NCBI GenBank assembly: GCA_015680685.1 | Contig: MNCI01009519.1 | Span: forward strand, 399,451-463,450 | DNA from: Gnetum montanum | Taxonomy: Eukaryota; Streptophyta; Gnetopsida; Gnetales; Gnetaceae | DNA length: 64,000 nucleotides | Direction of reading: 5' to 3' | In this document: piece after piece, positions 22,960 to 33,168 of the stretch | Numbering within the stretch: the stretch's first letter is position 1 | How the letters are laid out: each line of letters begins with the position of its first letter | Translations under genes and position numbers: made by a program | Notes under the pieces: model-generated | Told to the model about the DNA's origin: nothing | What the model saw: only the letters and a program-made list of their open reading frames with translations | The model's database searches: none

Positions 22960-23399
22960 GGTAGGCTCAACATTGGGAATGGTTGAAAACTAAGAAGGAT
23001 GGGAGGCTTTCATGATAAAAATTGGTTGTTGCTACCACTAGAACCTCTACTAGAGCTCTCCTCAAATGTGCTATTAATTTAGAATGAAAATTGTAATCAA
23101 AACTTACAAAATTCAACATATAAAACTCATCTAAAACCAAAATTCATACCTTGAAACCTTAACTACTAATTTAGTGCACCATTACTAAAAGTGCACTAAA
23201 GTGTAAAAGGGGGAAAGTCTAGTTCATGCTAATTTTGGATGGGAAGCAAGTTCACTTTTCAAAATTTTAAATTCTTGAATTTTGGGCCCTACCTTGCACC
23301 TTCTCTCTTGGCCAAAAATGGCATTAGCATTAATATTTTTTTTCTAATTTGACACGTAAAACCTTATGGAAACCTTAATCCCCATGCATCCATATCAAA

Positions 23400-26110
23400 A
23401 ATACCATGCCTAGTGTGGAAACATGCCTCCTACATTGCAAAATCATCAAAATACAAATATTTTGCTACTTTGGTAACCCAAACCTACCTTCTTCAACCTT
23501 GGGTTCCCAAAAGTGGATGAGACATGAACAAAGCTAGAAACCATGGGTTTTCACATTGGGGAAATAGTGACTAGGATGGAAGAAGGGGGGGGGAGGGGGT
23601 AACATCCACTCTTACCTCCCAACACCAATATAGCACAAGCTTGACCCCAAAATGGACCCCATGTGATCTAAAACCCCTCCAAGCATCTCTAGTAGTCTTG
23701 GAACCCCACCAAACCTAGTCAAAATTATTTGAAATATGGGATTGAGTATTTTCCACACTAGAAGAGGCTTCTTCCACATTAAGCCTCTTACCCTCAACAT
23801 GGATAGATGTGGAGAAGATAAAAATGACCTAAATCTATTGCCTAATAACCATTTCTTGATGCCTAGTGACCCCTAGACCCTACTAGAACCCTCTAGAGGT
23901 TCTAAAAGCCCTAATGTGGTCAAATATGACACAAAACTATCATCCCCATCTCATTAATGTTGGGGCCACCATGCCTAGTGTGGAAGAAAGGGACGATATT
24001 GCATGAGGCACTTAGAAGCCTCCAAATTATCAAATCTTGACACCCAGCATTGATTAATGACACTGATAACCACAGAGGTTGACATGCATGGTTGATTGAC
24101 TATTGACTTGGCCTAGATCTAACTTTCATCATTGATTTGACTATTGATTTGGCCTAGATCTAACAAACAAATGTTAACATGAAATATTAGTAGTCGACAT
24201 TAACAACCTTAGAAGCTTACATGCATGATCGAAAGTGACAAAAAATGGCTAGAAAAGCTTTCCCCCCCAATTTTCAATGTTGAACATGGAAGCCCCAACA
24301 TGGAAAAATGGGGGGAGATCAAAAACCACTCATCAGCCTTCAAAAAAATAAAATTTTGACACTAGGCATTGATAATCATCACCAGCAATCCAAGGGACCT
24401 ACATGCATGATCAAAAATTATGCAAAGAGGAAAAAAGATATTTCCCCCCATTTTTCCATGTTGAGCATACTATCCTAAGCATGGAAAAGAGGGGGAAGCT
24501 CAAAAACCACTTGGAAAACCTCTTCAACCCTAGTGGCCCCAGAAGCATACATGCATGGTTGGTTGAAGATAAAATTAGGCTTGATCTAAGTTTTATGGTT
24601 CTTTCATACTAGGGATCCCTTTCTCCATGTTGGCCAATGTGGAAAGTAAGGGAAATAATTATTTGGGATCCATAAATACCTCAAAACAATGTTAACTAAA
24701 CTTACATGCATCCTAGGACCTTGTTGACACCCTTTAGAACCTTCAAACTTTAAGAAACTGATGTCAAGTGGCCAACAAAATGATTTCCCCTGCTTTTCCA
24801 CATTACGCATCCTAGTCCCAACATGGGGAGAAAAGGGGAAGCTCAAAAAAGTCTTAGAAGTACTCAAAATTACCAAAATTTGACATGAAACCCTAGTCCT
24901 TGACCCTAAAAACCTTGGGAGCACACATGCATGGTTGATAGACATTGAAACTAGTCTAGATCAAGGATGCATTATTTTTCCACATTGGGGATCCCTTCCT
25001 CCATGCTACATAGCATGGAAACTTAGGGAGGAGAGGGGGGAATTATTTGGAGCTCCTAAAAACCTCATAATGACATTAAATAACCTTACATGCACTCTAG
25101 AACCCTGGTAGCAGCCATTGAAGCCCTCAAATCTCATAAAACTAATCCTAGATGGTCAAAATATGGTTCCTCTTATTTTCCACATAGAGATCACTAGTTC
25201 TAGTGTGTAAAAGGAGGGGAAGCTCAAACACCACTTAGGAGTACTCAAAACTACCAAATTTTGACATGGAAACATAGCCCTTAGCCTTGGCAACTTTGAA
25301 AGGTAACATGCATAGTTGATTATGATTTGAATTAGTCTAGATCTAGGATTCTTACTTCTTACACATTGGAGTAACTTCCCTAGCATGCCACTTTTGGTTA
25401 CAAGATGATACTCATGGAAGCCAAATATCTACGTTGGAGAAGCTTAGGACCTCATATCCTTAAGATTTTTCTTGTTTGATCTTATTTCAACCTCCAAAAT
25501 GAATTCTGCCCATTCTTCCATGTTGGAGTAACTTCCCTAGCATGGAAAATATGGCGGAAGACCTTATGTGTGCTTAAATAGCCTTTAAAAATGTCTGAAA
25601 TCAACCAAAAACTTGTAGAGTCAAAGTCTACAGCCCTAAGGGCCTAGAAACTTGGGCAAAGTATCTCTAAATTACTCTAAATTCATAAAACAAATGTCCC
25701 CCTATTTTTCCATGTTGAGGATACTATTATTAGTGTGGAAAAAGGTTGGAAGAAATTTCAACATGTTTTGACACTCAAAATCAACTCAAATCACCGCAAA
25801 ATGAAGTTAGAGGATGCATGGCCTCTAAATCTAGGTCCTGGTTGCTTGTTTGACCATGTTTGATCCCATTTTGGATTGAATATTATTTTTCCATGCTAAG
25901 CCACCTTTCTTCCATGTTGGCTAGATGGAAATAGAGGGGGAAGACTCTAGAACCTACTTTTTGGCTTTTACAGACCTTTGGAGTGCTAATTGTGATGGAT
26001 TTGACCCTACACTACCTTGGGAAGGTCTTAGAACCTCAATTTTGGACCTTTGAACATTCCAAAACATATTTTCCTCAGTGTCCATGCTAATCCAAGCATG
26101 GAAGCCTCAA
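23400..26110. repeat. Imperfect tandem array with a period of about 180 bp in A
   Basis: At least ten units, each with a 'CCATGTTG..' block, about 20 bases, then 'GCATGGAAAA..GGGGGAAG'. Successive 'CATGTTG/CATTGG' blocks start near 24276, 24459, 24627, 24801, 24982, 25184, 25362, 25521, 25709, 25891 and 26081. A second block, ACATGCATG, recurs near 24218, 24400, 24546, 24703, 24925, 25087 and 25305. Alternate units look more alike ('AAGCTCAAAAACCAC' versus 'GGGAATTATTTGG'), hinting at a dimeric unit of about 360 bp. 23400-24270 contains more diverged copies. E has no such array. Confidence 0.7.
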
Positions 26111-26394
26111 AACATTTGATTTTTGGATCCAAATAGTCCAGAAATAGCTCTGATTGATGCATGAACTTACCTAGTAGCCTCATAGCCTCAAAAGTAGGCT
26201 TGAGACTAGAAAAACCTAATGTTTAAGCTTGTTTTTAGACCTATGTTACCTTGTTGATCTTGTTAACCTTCTATGGCCTTTATATAGCCTTATGTGTTCT
26301 TTATTTGCCTTGTTATAGCTTTATATATATCTTGCCTTTAAATGGTATCAAATAGTAGGGCTTGACCTTTCCTAACCACCATTTGACACCATGT

Positions 26395-26540
26395 TACCAT
26401 GGCCTGCTAAGGCCTTAAATTGGCATCATAGTCCACCAAGACTCTAAATTGGCATCATGGCCTACTAAGGCCTTAAACTAGCATCATAGTCTACAAGACT
26501 CAAAACTGGCATCATGGCTTGCTAAGGCCTAAAATAGCAA
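26395..26540 (+). repeat. Tandem repeats of about 30 bp at the RT-side edge of the A intron
   Basis: Five copies of GCCTGCTAAGGCCTTAAA followed by TTGGCATCAT, alternating with a variant in which 'CCACCAAGACTCTAAA' replaces the first half. Same family as 17335-17500. Confidence 0.8.
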
Positions 26541-26778
26541 AATTATGGCCTTTATTAAATAGTTGTAGCCTTATTTCTTATTTTTACTTTGGTTTTCCCT
26601 TTACTTAATCTTTGTTGGCCTTTCTTGCACTTTGTTAAATTATCCTTATCGCATTGGTGACCTTGGATGGCCTTGATCACATTAGATTTACATGTGTTTC
26701 CATAATTTTATAGAATTTTAGCATTATTTATTCACTTTTACCCAAGTGCTAGTTAATATGCTTTTGATTGACATGTAG

Positions 26779-27902
26779 GATCAAAGTATGAGTACCTAGG
26801 ATCAAATTAGTTTGCCTTTATGTCTACATGGACCTCACAATGATGTTGAACAATGTATCAACCTTGATTGTCTATATCTTGAGCTTGAGAGTCTTGTAGA
26901 TCACATAGCCTCAATAGAGAAACCTCTAGAATGGATTGAAAACCTAGTCAAAACCCTTAACTTAGAAGTAGGAGACATAACTAAAGACTTTCTAGTTGAG
27001 GTTCCTATCACAACACATAGTGGTGAGGAGAAAACCCTTAAACTAAGTTCCGTACTAGAGACTAAATATGCTCAAGACATTACCAAGGTCTTAAAAAGTA
27101 ATATTAAGGTATTTTCTTGGTCATATGAAGATATGCCAGGCCTAGAACCACATCTAGTTTAGCACAACATCATACTAGATCCTAGCATTAGACCAATTGA
27201 GCAAAAAGTGTGCAAAATTAGACTTGATTTAGCCTTAGCAGTTCATGGTGAAATCTCAGTGCTTTACCAAGTAGGTTTCATTAGGGTTATCGATTATGCA
27301 GAATGGGAATCCATCATAGTATTAGTCCTTAAGAAAAATGGTAGTGTCAGTGTTTTCATTGATTTTTAAGACCTAAATAAAGTGACTATCAAGGATGACT
27401 TCCCTTTGCCTAGTATTGATTAACTTATCGGTACTACAGTTGGACATGTGTTATTGTCCTTTATGGATGGATTTTTAGGGTAGAGCCAAATTAGGATAAA
27501 CCCAAAGCACTAACTTAGCATGACCTTCATAATCCAATGGGGTAATTTTTGTTATACCATGATTCCCTTTGGCCTTAAGAATGTTGGAGTGACATACTAG
27601 AGAGCTATGACCTATATATTTAGAGATTACATGTTACGTTTTGCTTAATGATTACATAGATGACATAGCTATTAAGTCCAAGATGGCCCATGGCCATGCT
27701 AATGACCTAGATCTTGTGCTTAAATGATGCCTCAAATATGAGCTTAGGCTAAATCCTAAGAAGTGCATCTTTGGTGTCAAGATTGGTAAGATGCTTGGCT
27801 TTGTAGTCTTCGAAGCAAGGATATGAATCAATCTTGATAAGGTTAAGGCCATATCCAAATTAGCAATGCCTACCAACCTTAAAGAGCTTCAAGGATTACA
27901 AG
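26779..27902 (+). pseudogene. Reverse transcriptase of A, first part (interrupted by B)
   Basis: Begins after the acceptor-like CATGTAG. An N-terminal extension is open from 26812 ('LESLVDHIASIEKPLEW', 'EEKTLKLSSVLE', 'VFSWSYEDMPGLEPHLV') and aligns with the partial RT exon of E. The RT core follows: 'GFIRVIDYAEW', 'LVLKKNGSVSVFIDF', 'FPLPSID', 'MTFIIQWGNFCYTMIPFGLKN' without its last residue, and after a frame change near 27645 'YIDDIAIKS' (catalytic YxDD) and 'NLKELQGLQ', where element B is inserted at 27902. Homology resumes at 36967. Several stops and at least one frameshift. Confidence 0.9.
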
Positions 27903-28758
27903 TGATGATTCATCATTGTATTAGCCTTGATATCAAATACCTGATATCGGGTCCCAAGAAATGATGTCAGATATCTATTATCGTCTCTTCCATGCTAGCC
28001 TATAAATACAACACTTGGGTGCACAGTTGGGAGATAGTTTTAGTTCTTAGTTTTTGATAGTATTTCTTAGATTTATACATTAAAGCTCTATTATTTCTAA
28101 TTCATGCCTATAGTGTGATGTTTGTAATTCTATGACACCTTTGTTCGAGTGTGATATACTTGGACACATTACAGGATTGGAAATAAAGATCGAGATTACT
28201 TCCATCATTGTTGCATTAACTTAGATTTATTACTACTTTAATTATTTTCTATTTTATTTATTTAGTTAATTTTTACCATTTTCTTTAGTTAATGTTCATT
28301 TATTGCTATTTACTATTCCTATCATTAAGAGGAATGAGTACAACTTAATCACAAGTTACTTGGTAATTCAGTAGTGTATCATTTGGCACACCTAGTGATG
28401 TACGCTTGGCAATCCCAATGGTAGTTATATGAAGTCCAAGGTGTGTACAGATGATTGGGGATGGACACTCATCATACAAGGACTAGTTTAGATTCTATTT
28501 TCCATTTTCATTAGCTTAATTAATTCATTTGTTTATTTTCATTAGGTGCAACATAGGATTAGAGAACATCATATGCCTCACTTTGGACTAAGTCATACAT
28601 GACAAAGCTACTGCTAATCAAGTGGGAAGATAGCAAACTATGATCAAATCATAAAGATTTAGATGCCACAACTAGTCCCATCCAAGAAATTTTATTGGAT
28701 CACGCATGAATTCTTGTGATTCATATGGTTGGATGTAAGGGTACCTCGTTGCTCATCA
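27903..28758 (+). mobile_element. 5' LTR of B
   Basis: TGATGATTCATCATTG ... CTCATCA, 856 bp, aligned over its length with 36106-36961. U3 holds GATATC-type inverted repeats (27930-27985). The TATA box TATAAATA is at 28001-28008, and an AATAAA at 28184. The end GGTACCTC...CATCA region (28738-28758) is common to all family I LTRs here. Confidence 0.9.
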
Positions 28759-28759
28759 T

Positions 28760-28777
28760 TGGCACTATTGTTGGGGA
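28760..28777 (+). other. Primer-binding site of B (tRNA-Asp type)
   Basis: TGGCACTATTGTTGGGGA, one base after the LTR end. It differs from TGGCGCCGTTGCCGGGGA only by C-to-T and G-to-A changes. Confidence 0.8.
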
Positions 28778-28879
28778 TGGTGCTAGTTATCTAGATGAGT
28801 TACATCATACATGATCACTATAAAGGTATTAACAATATATCTTTTAGAAAATATTAAATCACACACACCATAAACCAAC

Positions 28880-31000
28880 AATGATGTCTCTCTCACAAGG
28901 AAGTGATAATGCACTGTATGGTGAAAGCATTCATTGGAGAAATAATGAGATATACAATGAAGAAAATTGGAGTGATCAATCTTATGCAAGGGTTTCTTAT
29001 GTTCATGATCACCTTGATGATACTCAAAGGCCACATTCACCTAGGGTAGATAATCTTGGAGGATATGATGTATGTCCTAAACTAGGGAAGGCCTCAAGGC
29101 CTAAGGCCTCCTCGAAACCAAGAAATGATAAATTAAGGGACCCTGAGGAACACCATAGAAGCTATGACAATCCTTCTAATTTCTCATCTTCCTCTTTTCT
29201 TTCAACATTTAGTTCTGATGAGGATGAACATAGGTATGAAGATAAATCTCCACTAAAGGGTTGGAATAGAAACAAAAATTGAACTTGTAGAAGCACTCAC
29301 AGTTATCAACATGAGCATTGACAAAATCATTAGAATCAATTGAATAGAAATTTTCATCATAACCTATCTAATGATGATGAATCCTTTTTGTCCACTAAGA
29401 GCCTAATGTAGATCATAGAGGTAGTTTAGATATCTCATAGGCATAATAAAGAGAGTCACCTACCCAATCTTGATATGAATAATATTTCTAAATTTGAAAG
29501 AGGCTATGATTTAGATCCACAACATCATTTACAAGCCTTCCATGATGCTTGTACTTTATATAATATTGAAATTTGGTGGCAAAAGCTAAAGATCTTTTCT
29601 AGGATAGTAATTGATAGATTTGAAGTGTGGTATAGATCATTAAAACCAAATTCAATATGATGATGGTCCACAATCCTGGAACTCTTTAGTGAGAAATACC
29701 AAACCTATGTAAGGGTGTCCAATCTAAGGAGATAGATCCAAGAATGGAAGCAAGAACAACATGAACCCTTAGACATGGCCTTAAATATATATTATTCCCT
29801 ATTGAATAGATGCCTAGGCCATGATTTATTTGAGGAAAGGCAACTATTCCACATCATAGATGGACTTCATAATGAAACAAGGGAGACCCTTAGGATGTAT
29901 TCACTAGATTAATTATACAAGCTACAAGCCCATCAGATCCGAGAACTAATCAAATGTGCAGTAAAAGAAGAAGGAGAGATATGTAAATGAGATAATGTAA
30001 AGAAATATTAGTGGGATCCAACTCTTCAAGAGTAGGAGATCCATATCTATGGTAAGGAGAAAGAAAATACTCTCAATAAGGTGATTCTACAACAAACATT
30101 ACTGATTCAAAAGTCTATTGAGGAACTTAAAAGCAAAGTTTAATAGAATGTCAAAATGGATATATGAAAACATTACAACTCTTGTTGAGATAATCAAGGA
30201 GAGGATCATGCAAAAAAAGCTAGGTGATCATAATAAACAAAGGATACAGAACCAAGAAATAGCTAGGAACACTTTTTGGAAAATAAGAAAAATGGCTAAT
30301 GAAAGTGAGGCTTTAGACTCAACCACATAAGAAGATACTGGATGTGACATCTACATATATGACCATCAGAAGGGCCATTGACTAACCTTGTTACATCTAC
30401 ATGAGTATTGGAAAGATGCCTTAAATATGAAGTTTGTATAGAAGCACATGCCTGGGAGATTTCCTCTTCCACAAGGTAATTATAGACAACCCCACAACCA
30501 ACCGTACCATCTTAGGGGGACTTATTACCAACCTCAACACTGTCATCAACCATAGTGGCAACAACCACAGTCATGGGGGAGGCCACCACCAATCAACCCT
30601 ATCCTTCCTATCTACTGAAAATGCACAGATATTATGTTCAATACCTTGTTTCTCTAACTAGTTCTACATCCTCTACTTCAAATTTCCACTATCACTCTCC
30701 TGAATACCATCAACCCATGACATCTCTAGAGGGATCACCATCTCATGCTCCTTACCATCCATCCTACTCTCAATATTCTCATCCTCCACCTCATCACATG
30801 CCACCACCAAGGACATAAAAAGGGTTTGCACCACAATATCAACAAATGAATGCCACCTGGGTTGCAAATGTGCATAGACATGCTAACATTGGTAGATCTC
30901 AACCACCATGTTAGAAATGTTCCTTCTTTAGGAAAGGCTATAAGCTGAAGCAAAAGACTCATGGATCTACCACATCATCTAAACTAGCATAATGCCAATT
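28880..31000 (+). pseudogene. Gag of B
   Basis: Starts about 28881 ('MMSLSQGSDNALYGES') and runs through an acidic, Ser-rich N-terminal part (open to 29282). The core begins at 29475 ('MNNISKFERGYDLDPQHHL', 'AFHDACTLYNIEIWWQKLKI') and continues after a stop with 'FSEKYQTYVRVSNLRR', 'IDGLHNETRETLRMYS', 'LQAHQIRELIKCAVKEE'. From 30434 a Pro/His/Tyr/Ser-rich region includes a His-rich stretch near 30555-30590. Near 30910-30960 a degraded zinc-knuckle-like Cys/Lys segment occurs ('KCSFFRKGYKLK'). Gag would form particles. The N-terminal domain shared by M0, M1 and C is not seen. Multiple stops. Confidence 0.75.
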
Positions 31001-32699
31001 TGGTGCAACATCTTCCTTTTAACCATCACTATCCTCTAATCATACAGAAGAATCACCATCCATCATTACTCTAATTTCAAACCCAAGCAATGAATCTACA
31101 AGTGTGGGGAGACCAGCAAATCCATGCATACCATATCATGATCAAGGATACAATCATGGGCTAAAAATCTGTCATGTTAACACACCTCATATCTTGATCC
31201 ACTAGACATTTAGCATCCAAGTGTGTGATGAATGATTTTTCTACCTAACCATCGTAACATTGGAAGACACCCAGTGGCTTAGGAATGAACGGTTACCAAT
31301 GTTTTATATATGCATGGATCCTATCTATCCATTTATTAATCCTTGTCATGGCTAAATGTTTAGTCATGGGGCTTACCCCCATTCTAATCTTCAAGATTCA
31401 TAAGTTTTTTCCATCTTTTTGTTTTACAAATTTTTGTCATTTTTTTTATTTCTTGTCACAATTTTTGCTTATTCTTTTCTACTTTTTCTATTTGTTGTTT
31501 GTATCTTCTTAGTAATATTGCTTGTGAATAAAACAATCATGTAGCCCATTGAGGTGAGGTTTACTCTATGTTGTTGAGTCATAAGGGATTGATTATTCGG
31601 ATAGTGAGGCCATGTCATCCATCCACTCATTCCATTAATAAGAGGTTCTTGCTCTAGTCATAATAATATTCTTTTTCATCATCCAACCTAAAAATAAATC
31701 CATATTCATTATGTCTAGGTAGAAGAGTGTAGAACCAAGGCAAAATGTAAGGGGTGTGACATTAAGAAAATTTATGGATTTGGCCACTTTTGTATGTTCT
31801 AGCATGTTGCTGAGGTTGTAATTATATCCTTGTAGATCTAATGAAAAATGGAAGTAAGAGTACCATAAAAAGGAACTGAATAAATTTTTTGGGTCCCACT
31901 AGAAAGACATGTCCCCATGCCTGAAGGTTGGTAGCTTTTCAAAACTTCCATTAAAAAAAATCCATGTGTTCTATAAATAAGCTCTTCCCTTGGACAAAAT
32001 GCCAAGTGATGTTACTCCTTACAACTATGATAGTCTTATGGCTGTTCACTGACATGATGAAATGATGCGATATCACTGAAATGTGGTTTGAACTTGGTTC
32101 AAATCTTGGAATGAAGGACTCATGATTATTTAACCATTAATAACATCCAAGGATTTATTATGCCCATGGTAAAGCACCTCATGTCCCAATTTTTGCAATC
32201 CTTTCTACAGTCCATCTCATCTTGCTATCCATTTGATCCTAACTTGTGGTTTTATGTAACATAGAGTTATTATCTCACATTGGTAGTTTTGACATGTGTG
32301 TTTTATTGCATAGGTATGCATTGCATTCAACCCTTTTTGTGCCTGCAGACATTTTTAGGTGTGGTTACACAAGGACATCATGGACTCAAGCCTACTTTGG
32401 GGAGGACCCACTTGTGTAACTTTTGTAACTTATACTTATTTGACATAACCACATCATTCTTAGCGTTTCAAGTGCATAATTGTTAAATTTTTTAGTTTTC
32501 CTTCTCCTCTAACTTGATCCATTCACAACCTTGATTTAAATGCCATTTTTCTTATTTCTTCTTCAGCTTTTCACATTAATGACTCCACCTTCTCATACTT
32601 CTAGTGCTCATACTAATTTTCCACTTACCCCAGAACTATGAACCTAACCTCAAATCTTCCAACCAATCACAAGGCTTCATTTTTCATGCTTACTTGATC
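31001..32699 (+). other. B region between Gag and the internal promoter
   Basis: 31030-31540 has no recognisable domain (Ser/Pro-rich remnant, then T-rich sequence at 31390-31510). 31550-32100 matches the M0 post-integrase region in reverse orientation, including 'CCATCCACTCATT' (about 31620), 'TCTAATGAAAAATGGAAGTA' (about 31837) and 'AGAAAGACATGTCCCCATGC' (about 31902). The whole protease-RT-integrase block that separates these parts in M0 is missing. 32100-32699 shows nothing identifiable. Confidence 0.55.
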
Positions 32700-32860
32700 C
32701 ATTTAATGCATATTCTTGGACCTTAATATTGAGTAGCTGATATTCAGTGGGAAGCAATGTCGGATACCTAATATCAAGTCACACAAAACCTATATATATG
32801 ACCTCCATGGTGCCCAAACTTTATTCTCAGCATTTGTAGTTAGGGAAGTTGTTCAAATTA
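32700..32860 (+). promoter_or_regulatory. Internal copy of a family I U3 promoter in B
   Basis: The segment GATATTCAGTGGGAAGCAAT, then 'GTCGGATACCTAATATC', then 'CCTATATATATGACC' and 'GGTGCCCAAACTTT' aligns with the B LTR U3 (GATATCGGGTCCCAAGAAAT, 'GTCAGATATCTATTATC', 'CCTATAAATACAAC', 'GGGTGCACAGTTGG'). It is a diverged duplicate of the palindrome cluster and TATA box, about 380 bases upstream of the second ORF, and could have driven it separately. Confidence 0.6.
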
Positions 32861-33168
32861 TCTCTTGAAACTTAGAACTTTGCACACCCACTTTCTACTT
32901 GTGATATTTANTCATGATAATGCCAACAACCTTAATTTTTCTACCCAAGGGACCATAACTTTTATAATACGTCATACATAAGGAAAAGAAATCAATTGTG
33001 AAGGGTTGTAAAGATGATAAATACTTTTGGGAGATTTTTCTTGAAAATTTTTCTAATTCTATAATCATATGAACTAAGAACTTAATGAACTAAGGTAATG
33101 AGTAAGGTGTAAACTACTTAATGATAAAGAACAAAACCTTAGTAACATCCAATCTTTGCTTATTGAAG

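Larger units (their letters stand above)
17099..26778 (+). other. Protease-RT intron-like interval of A
   Basis: The interval separates protease from RT. Its right end reads GATTGACATGTAG before the RT coding start, an acceptor equivalent to TTTGACAATTTTGCAG in E. The left end has a possible donor, CATAA/GTGAAG. Contents: 30-bp repeats near each end, an antisense multi-exon gene (17812-22959) and tandem arrays (21650-22450, 23400-26110). Ogre elements are known to have an intron between PRO and RT; a 9.7-kb one that holds a gene is unusual. Splicing is inferred, not seen. Confidence 0.5.

Noticed and set aside
24400-25400. Host protein-coding genes in the open frames at 24.4-25.4 kb
   Set aside because: The frames are short, differ between adjacent repeat units and follow the 180-bp array rather than any protein pattern.
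28783-29040. 85-codon minus-strand frame at the start of the B gag
   Set aside because: Antisense shadow of Gag coding sequence; unlike the family II antisense gene it has no counterpart in other copies.
31285-31512. 75-codon hydrophobic open frame in B
   Set aside because: T-rich sequence gives Phe/Leu/Ser runs; no start context, no homologue in M0 or C, and no paralogue in the window.
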